From Planctomycetia bacterium (GTDB lineage: Bacteria; Planctomycetota; Phycisphaerae; UBA1845; UTPLA1): a stretch of 64,000 bases of DNA. The notes under the pieces are model-generated. The model had not been told where the DNA came from. It ran no database searches and worked only from the letters and a program-made list of their open reading frames with translations. This document shows, in pieces, positions 47,668-56,228 of this stretch (position 1 is the first letter of the stretch; each line of letters opens with the position of its first letter). The stretch lies in NCBI GenBank assembly GCA_015200345.1, contig CP054187.1, positions 976,470 to 1,040,469 of the forward strand, in the 5' to 3' direction. The translations under genes were made by a program, and so were the position numbers.

Positions 47668-50643
47668 ATGCAACGGACTGTGCTTGCCCTCATCGCGGCT
47701 ACCGCCATCCTCCACGCCCATCCCCCGGTCGTTTCCGGCCAAGCCACCGCGCCGCCCGACCTCGCCGAGATTCAACCAGTCATCCCGCCCGGCATTAGCG
47801 ATTTCAACCTCGAGATCACCGGTCGTCTGGCCTACACCTGGGACAGCGCCGACGGCGAACACGTCACGGAAGTGCTTGGCGATTTCGTCGCGAACATGGG
47901 CGGCACGCGGTTGAGCAGCAAGGATGCCGTCATCTGGTTTCGCAACGCGAAATGGCAGGGCAAGCCGTACATCGATCTGGAGATTTTTCTTTGGCAGGAC
48001 GCCGAAGTGATCCAGCCGGCCGGCACGCGTGAGTCCGGTCCGGCGTTGCTGGTGACGCTCCGCACGTTCGGGCGGCTCGTCCTGAACTCCGCAGCGCACG
48101 CCGCGCAGTCCGATGAAGACGGCGAGCTATATAAGGAAGCCCGCAAGGCGCGGCGATTGCTGGACATGGCGCCCGCACCGGCGGCTGAATCGGCTGATTC
48201 GCCGGTCAGCGTCACGTCGAAGTCCGCCGCCCTGGCGCGCTTCGCCAAGCCGAAGCCCATCAAGGCGATCAACTTCACGGCGCAAAGCCTCACGTCGCAG
48301 GTCATTGACGGGCAGAACGTTGTCATCGCGCAGGAGGATGTCTTCGTTTCGCAAGGCGCGGCGTCGCAAAGCGGCGAGTACGTTGAGCTTCGCGCGAATG
48401 CGGCCGTGCTTTATCTCAAGCGCGAGCAGGTCGGCAACGCGATTCCCGGATTGATCGGCGGAGAATCGCGCAAGCCGGCGCGCAGCAGCGCGGCCTCGCA
48501 GCCGACGGAGGGCGGTCCGCCGCGCGTCAGCGGGGACGCGCGCGATCAGACCGACGCGGCGGCGCTCGAGGCGTTTGTGTCGGCGGTTTACTTGGAGGGC
48601 GATGTCGTGCTGGCGCGCGGGGATCGCATGATTCGCGCGCCGCGTTTGTATTACGATTTCGACGCCGATCGCGCCTTGATCCTCGATGCCGTCACGCGGG
48701 CCGTCGAGCCGACGCGCAATCTGCCCATTTACGTTCGGGCGCAGGAGATCCGCCAGCTCTCTTCGACGGAATACGAAGCAAACAAGGCGCAGTTCACCAC
48801 GAGCGAGTTTCATACGCCGCACGTGGCCATCGGCGCGGACCGGATCTATCTACAGGACAAGACGCCGCGCAACGAGTCCGGCGACGTCGTCGGCGTGCAG
48901 GCCGGCGCCTACAAAGCGTACAACACGACGCTCAACCTTGAAGGCATCCCGATTGCGTACTGGCCGTTTGCCGCCGGCGATTTCTCTACCGATCGCCAGG
49001 CGTTTCGCTCGGCCAAGATCGGCTACAACGGCGACTTCGGGTGGACTGCCGAAACGCGCTGGTCGCTGTTCAACCTGATGGGCCTGACCCCGCCGCCGGG
49101 GTTCGATGCGACCCTCAAGCTCGACTACTTCACCGATCGCGGCCCGGCGGTCGGCATCGACTCCGACTACCAGAACGACGACTACTACGGTCTGTTGCGT
49201 ACGTACTACATCAACGACGGCGGCTCGGACGAACTCGGCCCGGAGCGGAGCGGCCCGCCGGATCACGAGAACCGCGGGCGTGCCACGTGGCGACATCGCC
49301 AGTTTCTGCCAAAGGACTGGGAGCTGACGCTCGAAGCGTCGTACATCAGTGACGACAATTTCATGGAGCAGTACGAGCGCAACGAATGGGAGAACGGCAA
49401 GGAACAGGAGACGCTCGCTTACCTGCTCAAGCGGCAGGACAACTGGCAATTCAGCACGCTGCTCAACTACCGCATCAACGAGTTTCTGACCCAGACCGAG
49501 CACATGCCGGACAACGTGTTCAGCCTGATCGGCGAGCCGCTGGGTGAGATCGCGACCTTGTACAGCGAATCGCGCGTCGGTCTGGTGCGCTATCGGCCCG
49601 ACGATCGCCGCTATTTCGACGGGCAAAACCGCGACGACAACACCGGTCGCACCGGCACGGTCGTACGGGGCGATACGCGTGAGGAATTGCAGTTCCCGAT
49701 GCCCGATCTCGGCCCGGTCAAGCTCACGCCGTACCTGACCGGTCGCGTCGGCGGCTACGACGACGGCCCCAGCGGAGACGACCCGGACAACGAGAGCGGC
49801 AGCATCGGCCGCGTGTTTGGCGCGTATGGCGTGCGCGGCAACATGCTGATGAGCAAGTCGGACGACTCGATCGAATCGGAGTTCTTCGACCTGCATCGAC
49901 TGCGACATGTGATCAAGCCGGACTTCGCAGTCTGGAACGCACATGGGAACCGCGCGCCGCTGGAGATGACGCCGTTCGATTCCGGCGTGGAAGACATCGA
50001 CGATTTCGGCGGCGGCACGCTCGGCCTGCGCCAACGCTTGCAGACCAGGCGTGGCGGTCCGGGCAAATGGCGCACGGTCGACTGGATCGTCTTCGACGTG
50101 GAGGCGGGTTTCTTCAGCGACGCCCAGAAAAACGAGGACACGCATGGCGACTACATCCTCGCGCGGCCGGAAGACAGCATCTCCTCCAACTTCATCGCGA
50201 CGAACTTCCAGTACCGCATCAGCGATTCGACCGTAGTGGTGTACGATGGCGTCTATGACACCAACCGGGGCAACATGGGCAACTCAAACATCAGCCTGGC
50301 CGTCGAACGCGAGCCGCGAATGGCCTACTTCGTCGGCTGGCGCTACATCCACGACACCAACAACAGCCTCGTCGGGGGCGGGTTCAATTACAAGCTAAGC
50401 GAGAAACACACCGTCGGCCTGCGCGAGTTCTACGATGTGGAAGAAGGCCGCAACTACTCGACCGAGTTGATCTACATCCGCAAGTGGCCGCGGTGGTACA
50501 CAGCGGTAGCGTTGGACGTGGACAAGGCGATCGACGACGTGGGCATCAACTTCTCGATCTGGCCGGAAGGCGCCCCGCGCCTGGGCCTCGGCTCGAAGCG
50601 CTACACGGGCTTGGCGGATTCGGTGGGCATCCGTCCAAGGTAA
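47668..50643 (+). CDS. LptD-like (OstA) outer-membrane protein
   Basis: The 991-residue protein has a signal peptide (VLALIAATAILHAHPPVVSG), an OstA-like beta-jellyroll region in ~200-430 (INFTAQSLTSQVIDGQNVVI; EGDVVLARGDRMIRAPRLYY) and a long C-terminal region with many aromatic, amphipathic strands (WTAETRWSLFNLMGLTPPPG; TLKLDYFTDRGPAVGIDSDY), as expected for the LptD barrel. LptD inserts lipopolysaccharide in the outer leaflet. The ATG at 47668 is taken as start; 18 more in-frame codons lie upstream. It is monocistronic behind a consensus promoter. A divergent relative with another cargo is possible. Confidence 0.82.
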   Translation: MQRTVLALIAATAILHAHPPVVSGQATAPPDLAEIQPVIPPGISDFNLEITGRLAYTWDSADGEHVTEVLGDFVANMGGTRLSSKDAVIWFRNAKWQGKPYIDLEIFLWQDAEVIQPAGTRESGPALLVTLRTFGRLVLNSAAHAAQSDEDGELYKEARKARRLLDMAPAPAAESADSPVSVTSKSAALARFAKPKPIKAINFTAQSLTSQVIDGQNVVIAQEDVFVSQGAASQSGEYVELRANAAVLYLKREQVGNAIPGLIGGESRKPARSSAASQPTEGGPPRVSGDARDQTDAAALEAFVSAVYLEGDVVLARGDRMIRAPRLYYDFDADRALILDAVTRAVEPTRNLPIYVRAQEIRQLSSTEYEANKAQFTTSEFHTPHVAIGADRIYLQDKTPRNESGDVVGVQAGAYKAYNTTLNLEGIPIAYWPFAAGDFSTDRQAFRSAKIGYNGDFGWTAETRWSLFNLMGLTPPPGFDATLKLDYFTDRGPAVGIDSDYQNDDYYGLLRTYYINDGGSDELGPERSGPPDHENRGRATWRHRQFLPKDWELTLEASYISDDNFMEQYERNEWENGKEQETLAYLLKRQDNWQFSTLLNYRINEFLTQTEHMPDNVFSLIGEPLGEIATLYSESRVGLVRYRPDDRRYFDGQNRDDNTGRTGTVVRGDTREELQFPMPDLGPVKLTPYLTGRVGGYDDGPSGDDPDNESGSIGRVFGAYGVRGNMLMSKSDDSIESEFFDLHRLRHVIKPDFAVWNAHGNRAPLEMTPFDSGVEDIDDFGGGTLGLRQRLQTRRGGPGKWRTVDWIVFDVEAGFFSDAQKNEDTHGDYILARPEDSISSNFIATNFQYRISDSTVVVYDGVYDTNRGNMGNSNISLAVEREPRMAYFVGWRYIHDTNNSLVGGGFNYKLSEKHTVGLREFYDVEEGRNYSTELIYIRKWPRWYTAVALDVDKAIDDVGINFSIWPEGAPRLGLGSKRYTGLADSVGIRPR

Positions 50644-50826
50644 GCAATGCGGCCGCTTATTGCTCCGCCGATTCCATGCGTTCCGCCGGATCGGATGGCG
50701 AGGCACTTGGCGCGTTCGCGCCGTGCGGACCGCAGCAGCGGCGAAACACCATCTGCCTGCTCCTCCCACGGCCTCCCGAGGGTGGAACCATCTCAAAGGG
50801 TCGTGTGTCTGGTGACCGGCGGAACA

Positions 50827-50845
50827 GGTTTGCCCGCGGCAAACC
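50827..50845. other. Hairpin in a convergent gap (50644-50914)
   Basis: GGTTTGCC-CGC-GGCAAACC is a perfect 8-bp stem with a 3-nt loop lying between the converging LptD-like and DUF1460 genes. No T-tract follows. The remaining 270-bp gap shows only a weak 81-codon minus-strand frame (50657-50902) that I do not accept as a gene. Confidence 0.35.
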
Positions 50846-50914
50846 CGGAGAAACCCGTTGACGGAAACAGCCGGGCGTCTCATTCAGCGCGAAACACGAC
50901 ATCGATCGCGCAGG

Positions 50915-51766
50915 TCAACGTGCGCGAAGCGCCTTCACCCCCACGATGGTCGGATGCCGCTTGAGGTAATCCATCAGCGGCAGCTCCTGCACAGCCGGCT
51001 CGCCGGAATGCAGCAGCATCACGGTGCCGTTCGCGTCGTGCGTGATGAGGCCCAGGTGGCCGACGAAGGGCGATTTCTCGTTCTTGACAAACTCGATGAC
51101 GTCGGCGTCCGCCAGAACCGGCAACACCCGCTCGAGCGATGCGACCGGTATGTATTCGTCCGACCACTGCTGGACTGGAGCGTCCGTATTCAATCCGTAC
51201 TTCTCAAAAAAAGTTCTGCGATTGATTGTCAGCTTATAAGCACGCACGCTTGCGCCACCCAATGCCGCCGTTGTACTTTCAAACAGCCACGCGTTGTTCA
51301 CGTTCCAATCCGCCTCGGTGAAGTGATTGCGCGTGAGCAGGCCGATCCTGCCCTCGCGATAGCGAATCCGCCGCAAGGTGTCGAGGAACTCCGCTTTGTC
51401 GCGCGACAGGGCCATGGCCCACGTTTGCTCGACAAACGTCACGCAATCGCTCGCCGTCAGGCAATAAAGTGGATCGGGATCGTATGGTTCGGCGCCGCCC
51501 TCGCCCAGCGGACCGAGTTTGTAGGGCTGGCCGATCGTTCGGCGGGCGATTTCCACGACGCGCCGGCGCAGGTCCGGCTCGCGCGCGTGTAAATCGCGCA
51601 GATACGCTTCGAGGTCGGCATCTGTGAACTGCCAGAGCGGCTTATCGCCGTAGACGGGCAGCGCATCGGGGCCTGGCGGCCGACACCTGACGTTCAAAAC
51701 AGACGTCAGTAGAATCGCCAGCACAAGTGCCTGACGGGGCGATCTCGAAAAAATGCGAAGGTCCAT
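50915..51766 (-). CDS. DUF1460 (NlpC/P60-like amidase) protein
   Basis: The 283-residue product starts with a hydrophobic leader (QALVLAILLTSVLNVRC), possibly a lipoprotein signal, and carries the DUF1460 signature: SDCVTFVEQTWAMALS with the catalytic cysteine in DCVTFVE, RIRYREGRIGLLTRNHFTEA and FVGHLGLITH with the histidine. DUF1460 enzymes have a cysteine-peptidase fold and hydrolyse cell-wall peptides or amides. The ATG at 51766 is chosen; a longer frame reaches 51970 but would run into the divergent promoter region. It is divergent from the basic protein gene. Confidence 0.85.
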   Translation of the reverse strand: MDLRIFSRSPRQALVLAILLTSVLNVRCRPPGPDALPVYGDKPLWQFTDADLEAYLRDLHAREPDLRRRVVEIARRTIGQPYKLGPLGEGGAEPYDPDPLYCLTASDCVTFVEQTWAMALSRDKAEFLDTLRRIRYREGRIGLLTRNHFTEADWNVNNAWLFESTTAALGGASVRAYKLTINRRTFFEKYGLNTDAPVQQWSDEYIPVASLERVLPVLADADVIEFVKNEKSPFVGHLGLITHDANGTVMLLHSGEPAVQELPLMDYLKRHPTIVGVKALRAR

Positions 51767-51970
51767 CACGACACAGCTCAACGGCACGGCGACACACAAG
51801 CCCTTTTGCAACAGCGACTTATGGCTGCTCGGCCGATAACACCGTTCGCCCGGCCGCTCGGTAATTTCACAGAGTAACTTAACTTGCCCGCATTTCCAGC
51901 CGACCAGCACGGCAACAGGCCCCGGTACTGGACCAGGGGCCGACGCAAGACTCTTGTGAGGACAGGACAC

Positions 51971-52375
51971 ATGACTTTTACGAAGAGCAACAAGTCGGCC
52001 TTCAAGGCCCAGATCGTCCGAAAGCAGAAGGCGTTCAACCGACTGGTCAAGCGGTTCAAGGCCTGCACGAACCCGACCGAGCGACGGTTCATCAAGAACG
52101 AAGCCGCTCGAATCTGCAAGTGGCTGGTCAAGTACGCCCGGCAGTGGAAGAAGTTCGGTTTCGGTGGGAACACGTGGATCTGCAAGAACTTCAAGATGGG
52201 TCGCTTCACGAGCGTCAAGACCGCGACGCGCCGCGCCCGGAAGAGCTACGCTCGCAAGAGCTATGCCCGCAAGTCGCGCCGCAACGTCTCAAAGCGCAGC
52301 CGCGTCAGCAAGAGCTGGGCGAAGCGCCGGACGACCCGCACGCGCAACACGCGCCGCTCGCGCGTGGCGTGGTAA
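51971..52375 (+). CDS. Highly basic histone H1-like protein
   Basis: The 134-residue product has an N-terminal ~85-residue part rich in Lys, Phe, Trp and Cys (FKAQIVRKQKAFNRLVKRFK; AARICKWLVKYARQWKKFGF) and a C-terminal ~50-residue tail dominated by Arg, Lys and Ser (ARKSYARKSYARKSRRNVSK, then RTTRTRNTRRSRVAW) with a tandem YARKS unit. This composition suits DNA binding, as in bacterial histone H1-like proteins, though it could be an RNA-binding protein. The ATG at 51971 has GAGGACAGGA 4-13 nt upstream. It stands alone in a ~200-bp divergent region that I otherwise find empty, and two hairpins follow. Confidence 0.7.
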   Translation: MTFTKSNKSAFKAQIVRKQKAFNRLVKRFKACTNPTERRFIKNEAARICKWLVKYARQWKKFGFGGNTWICKNFKMGRFTSVKTATRRARKSYARKSYARKSRRNVSKRSRVSKSWAKRRTTRTRNTRRSRVAW

Positions 52376-52393
52376 CTCGCAATCAACGCTCGC

Positions 52394-52427
52394 CATCGCC
52401 CGGCCGGCCCAGCGTCGGCCGGCGATG
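52394..52427. terminator. Hairpin after the basic protein gene
   Basis: CATCGCCCGGCCG and CGGCCGGCGATG form a GC-rich stem (one bulge) 18 nt after the stop. No T-tract is present. It may serve both converging genes. Confidence 0.45.
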
Positions 52428-52446
52428 ATGAGCACAGGCTGAATGG

Positions 52447-52483
52447 CACCGGGCCTCGGCGAACTCCCGCTCGAGGCTCGGTG
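52447..52483. terminator. Second hairpin in the convergent gap
   Basis: CACCGGGCCTCG and CGAGGCTCGGTG pair with one mismatch, followed on the plus strand by TCTATTG. Together with the preceding hairpin it separates the basic protein from the YchF-like gene. Confidence 0.4.
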
Positions 52484-52504
52484 TCTATTGACGCGCAACG
52501 CGGA

Positions 52505-53569
52505 TCAGACGTTGAATCGGAAGTTGATGATATCGCCGTCGAGCACGACGTAGTGCTTGGGTTCGAGCCGCACCTTGTTGGCGGCCTTGACGCCTTTCAT
52601 GTCCTTGTGGGCCTCGAAGTCGGCGTAAGAAACCGTCTCGGCACGAATAAACCCGCGTTGAATGTCGCTGTGAATCTTCCCGGCGGCGTCGACCGCCGTC
52701 GTGCCCTTGGTGATCGTCCAGGCTCGGACTTCATCCTCGCCACAGGTGAGAAACGAAATCAACCCGACGGCGTCATAACACGCGCGGATCAGCCTCGCCT
52801 GGGCCGGCTCGGCGATGCCCAGGTCCGCGAGAAACGCGGCGCGATCGGCCGGCTCCAACTGCGACACTTCCATTTCAATCTCGGCCGCCAGGGCGATCGT
52901 CGCGCGGGCGTGCGGATGCTCAAAGGGCGGCGGGTTGCCGACCTCGGCCTCGCCGACGTTGACGACGACGATGACCGGCTTGAGCGTAAGAAACCCGAAG
53001 CTGGCGGCGATGCCGCGCTCCTCGTCGTTGTGAATGGCGCTGGAGACGGGTGACTCGCTTTCCAAGGCCTCGCGCACGCGCTTCATCATGGCCAGCTCGC
53101 GCAGCTCCGCGTCGCGCGTCTTGGTCGGCTTCTGCACGCTCTTTTCGAGTTTTTCGATTCGATTCGTCACCTGCTCCAAGTCGGCGAAGATCAGCTCGGC
53201 GTGCAACTCGTCCACGTCGGCGCGAGGATCGACCCGGCCGCGATAGGACGCAACGTTCGGCGATTCGTAACCGCGCACGACGGCCACGATGCCATCGCAC
53301 TTGCGGACGCTTTGCATGGCCTTGCGAAACTCCGCCACGCCTCCGGCATCGGCGAGGGAGAAACCTGGAATATCCAGGAACTCGAGGTGCGCCGGCGTGT
53401 ATTTCTTGGGCTTGTAAACCTCGGCGAGGTAGTCCAAACGCTTGTCGGGGACCGGCACGGATGCGAGGCGCTCGGCCGGCGCGTGACCGGTGTCATACGG
53501 CTGGCCCGTGATCGCGGAGAAAAGCGTTGACTTGCCCGATTGCATCGGGCCGATGAGAGCAAACTTCAT
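52505..53569 (-). CDS. YchF-type GTPase/ATPase with TGS domain
   Basis: The 354-residue product is an OBG/YchF-like P-loop enzyme. It has the nucleotide motif FALIGPMQSGKSTLFSAITG, EFLDIPGFSLADAGGVAEFR (G3), VIVVVNVGEAE (the NxxE motif that gives YchF its ATP preference) and a C-terminal TGS/DUF933 domain (GLISFLTCGEDEVRAWTITK). Standard YchF has GLPNVGKS in the first motif, so the GPMQSGKS here marks a divergent paralog. It probably binds the ribosome. The ATG at 53569 is certain by alignment; the upstream in-frame codons are not needed. A membrane-protein gene lies 26 nt upstream. Confidence 0.88.
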   Translation of the reverse strand: MKFALIGPMQSGKSTLFSAITGQPYDTGHAPAERLASVPVPDKRLDYLAEVYKPKKYTPAHLEFLDIPGFSLADAGGVAEFRKAMQSVRKCDGIVAVVRGYESPNVASYRGRVDPRADVDELHAELIFADLEQVTNRIEKLEKSVQKPTKTRDAELRELAMMKRVREALESESPVSSAIHNDEERGIAASFGFLTLKPVIVVVNVGEAEVGNPPPFEHPHARATIALAAEIEMEVSQLEPADRAAFLADLGIAEPAQARLIRACYDAVGLISFLTCGEDEVRAWTITKGTTAVDAAGKIHSDIQRGFIRAETVSYADFEAHKDMKGVKAANKVRLEPKHYVVLDGDIINFRFNV

Positions 53570-53595
53570 GGTGCGTACTCGGTGCGAGAAACTCG

Positions 53596-54117
53596 TCAGG
53601 GGGTGTCGTCGCGCTCGGCGGATTTCACGATTTCGTTCAGCGAGGCATCCGCCAACCAGAGAATTTTCACTTGCTGCCCGTCGTACATCAGCACGTTCCG
53701 ACAAGCCCGCGGGATCGACGCATGGGGCGTTGCACAGACCGCCATGGGAACCGGCTCGCCCGCGATCGGCGCGGTGTGCCAGTTGCGAACAATGAGATTG
53801 TAATGCTGCGAGGTGATCATTTCGCCGCCGGGCGGCGGGAGCCGCCGCCATTCCTCCTCGAGCAGCTCCCTGGGCAGCTTCGCCAAGTCGCGCCGGAGTG
53901 CTTCACGAAAGTAAGCCCTCATCGATTGCTCGCATACGTGTTGATGCTGCTGACCCCGCTGCCAGAGGATGATGAGCACGATGCCGGCCATGCCCAGCGC
54001 GAGCCACGCCATGCGCCGCCAGAACACCATCTTGCGTCGCAGGCTCCTCGCCTCTGACACCATGTCCATCGAATCGCTCTTCAACCCGCCTGCATTCGCA
54101 GGACCGGACTCCGTCAT
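53596..54117 (-). CDS. Single-span membrane protein of unknown function
   Basis: The 173-residue product has a basic cytoplasmic N-terminus (EARSLRRKMVFWRRM), one membrane segment (AWLALGMAGIVLIILW) and a ~110-residue periplasmic part with EQSMRAYFREALRRDLAKLP and RACRNVLMYDGQQVKILWLA. No family is recognised. The ATG at 54117 is one of several possible starts (frame open to 54210). It is 26 nt upstream of the YchF-type gene on the same strand, so they may be co-transcribed. Confidence 0.55.
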   Translation of the reverse strand: MTESGPANAGGLKSDSMDMVSEARSLRRKMVFWRRMAWLALGMAGIVLIILWQRGQQHQHVCEQSMRAYFREALRRDLAKLPRELLEEEWRRLPPPGGEMITSQHYNLIVRNWHTAPIAGEPVPMAVCATPHASIPRACRNVLMYDGQQVKILWLADASLNEIVKSAERDDTP

Positions 54118-54254
54118 GCGCGTGCTCACTGAACGATGAAGCAATCCCGGATCGAACCACCCGTCCGCTCGTCGTCCGGACAAGTCTAACACCCCCACCG
54201 CTCCCCGCATACCTGCCTACCCCCCCCGCGAATTCCTTCGGCTGCGGCTACGAT

Positions 54255-56228
54255 ATGGCCATGTCTGCCGCTTCCCCACCGCTTGGTCTCCACACTCGCC
54301 GTACCGGGTGCATTCTTGGCACGGCGGGCCATATCGACCATGGCAAGTCGTCGCTCGTGCAAGCGCTGACCGGGACCAATCCGGACCGGTTGCCGGAGGA
54401 GCAGGCGCGCGGCATGACGATCGAGTTGGGCTTCGCACAGTTGAGCTTGTCACGGGATGACGGCGCGGCGTGTCCCATGTCGGTCGGCATCGTCGATGTC
54501 CCCGGACACGAACGGTTTGTCCGCACGATGGTCGCCGGGGCGACGGGCATCGACTTGGCGATGCTGGTGGTCGCGGCGGACGACGGGGTCATGCCGCAGA
54601 CGCGCGAGCACGTGGAGATTCTTGATCTGCTGGGCATCGTGCGCGGCGTGATCGCGATCACGAAAGCCGACCTCGTCCGGGAGGATCGAATCGAGATCGT
54701 CCGCGAACAGATCGCCAAGCTGGTATCGGGGCTGCCGCTGGCGGAGTGGCCGGTCGTGGTGGTATCGGCACGCAGCGGACGGGGTCTGGATGCGATTCGC
54801 CGGACAATTGCCGAGCTCGCGGGCGAGTTGCCGGATCGCTCCGCGGGAGATGTATTCCGTCTGGCGATTGATCGCGTGTTCGCCGTTCATGGCCGGGGCA
54901 CGGTCGTGACGGGATCGGTGTTGTGCGGTCAGGCAACGACGCAGTCGACGCTGGAACTGCTGCCGGCCCGCGTCACCTGCCGAGTACGCGAGTTGCAGAG
55001 CCACGGCACCGCGGCGACGCGAGTCGGGGGCGGACAGCGGGCGGCGCTCAACCTGACCGGCATTGATCGCGAGCCGATCGAGCGCGGCATGGAGCTGGCG
55101 ACGCCGGGTTATCTCACACCGACGCGGTACGTGGACGCGCGCGTGCGATTGCTGCGTCGCGGCGAGCGGTCCTTTCGCTCGCACCAACGCGTTCGCGTCT
55201 GCATGGGCACATGCGAAACGCTGGCCATGCTCGTTGTGATCGGCGCACGAGAAATCGAACCCGGCGGCGACGCCCTTGTGCAACTGCGGTTCGCCGATCC
55301 GGTCGTCTGCGCCCACGGTCAGCGTTTCATCCTCCGCAATGAGACGGCCCAAGTTACACTCGGCGGCGGCGCGGTCATCCGGCCGGTTTCACAGCGATTA
55401 CGACGCGCCCAGCCGGATGTCGCGGCGTCTCTGGAGCGCTCCGAGTCAGCCGATGCGCAGGTTCGCCTCGAAGAGGCGTTGCGGGTCGCGGGATTCGAAT
55501 CGGCCACGCCGGCCGGACTCGCCTGCGCGGCGAGCTGCATGATCGGCGAGGTGTCGCCGATGCTGAACGCCCTGCGTGATCGCGGCGTGCTCGTTCGCGT
55601 CACGCCGGCGTGCGAAGTGCATCGTGACGCGATGGCGGCACTGGAGAATCGCGCAATGGCCATGCTGTCCCGGCATCATGCCGCGAATCCGGCGCAGCCC
55701 GGTCTCTTGCGCGATCGATTCGTCACCTGGCTGGAGAAGCGGTCCGGCGCGGGCATCGGCCGAGCCGTCGCCGCGCGGCTCGAACAGACCGGGCGCATCG
55801 TGGCGCGCGGTCCGTACGTCGCCGATCGGGCGTTTCAAGGCGCGGCGTCGGCGGAGGACGCGGCGCGGTTGGAGCGAATCGTGGAGGAGATCACGGCAGC
55901 GGGATTCGATCCTCCGGTTTGGTCGTCGCTTCGCGCTCTGACAGGCGTTTCCAGACCGCGCAACCGGGCGTTGGAGGAGCTCGCGCGGTGCGACGCGCGG
56001 CTTGTGCTTATGGCACCCCAGCAATTCATTGCCGCCTCGGTGTTGGCGCGGTTCGAGAAGGCGGTGCGCGAGCTTGGCGCGGGCGGCCGGCGTTTCACGC
56101 TGGCGCAGGTTCGCGATGCGCTGGGGTTGTCGCGCCGGGTGGTGCAACCGGTGCTGGAACATCTGGATCGCGCGCGCGTGACGCGGCGCGTGGGCGATGA
56201 GCGTGTGCTGGTCGAGGGCGAGCAATGA
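54255..56228 (+). CDS. selB: Selenocysteine-specific elongation factor
   Basis: SelB delivers Sec-tRNA to UGA codons that have a SECIS element. The 657 residues contain an EF-Tu-like G domain (GTAGHIDHGKSSLVQALTGT; DVPGHERFVRTM; ITKADLV), domains II-III (RVFAVHGRGTVVTGSVLCGQ) and a C-terminal set of winged helices (FTLAQVRDALGLSRRVVQPV) that bind SECIS. The length is normal for bacterial SelB. The ATG at 54255 is used (a second at 54261). It overlaps selA by 4 nt. This shows the organism makes selenoproteins, but none is recognised in the window. Confidence 0.95.
   Translation: MAMSAASPPLGLHTRRTGCILGTAGHIDHGKSSLVQALTGTNPDRLPEEQARGMTIELGFAQLSLSRDDGAACPMSVGIVDVPGHERFVRTMVAGATGIDLAMLVVAADDGVMPQTREHVEILDLLGIVRGVIAITKADLVREDRIEIVREQIAKLVSGLPLAEWPVVVVSARSGRGLDAIRRTIAELAGELPDRSAGDVFRLAIDRVFAVHGRGTVVTGSVLCGQATTQSTLELLPARVTCRVRELQSHGTAATRVGGGQRAALNLTGIDREPIERGMELATPGYLTPTRYVDARVRLLRRGERSFRSHQRVRVCMGTCETLAMLVVIGAREIEPGGDALVQLRFADPVVCAHGQRFILRNETAQVTLGGGAVIRPVSQRLRRAQPDVAASLERSESADAQVRLEEALRVAGFESATPAGLACAASCMIGEVSPMLNALRDRGVLVRVTPACEVHRDAMAALENRAMAMLSRHHAANPAQPGLLRDRFVTWLEKRSGAGIGRAVAARLEQTGRIVARGPYVADRAFQGAASAEDAARLERIVEEITAAGFDPPVWSSLRALTGVSRPRNRALEELARCDARLVLMAPQQFIAASVLARFEKAVRELGAGGRRFTLAQVRDALGLSRRVVQPVLEHLDRARVTRRVGDERVLVEGEQ

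Noticed and set aside
50657-50902. 81-codon minus-strand frame between LptD-like and DUF1460 genes
   Set aside because: Composition is Arg/Pro/Ser-rich as expected of a chance frame in GC-rich DNA, no domain is seen, and no ribosome site was recognised.
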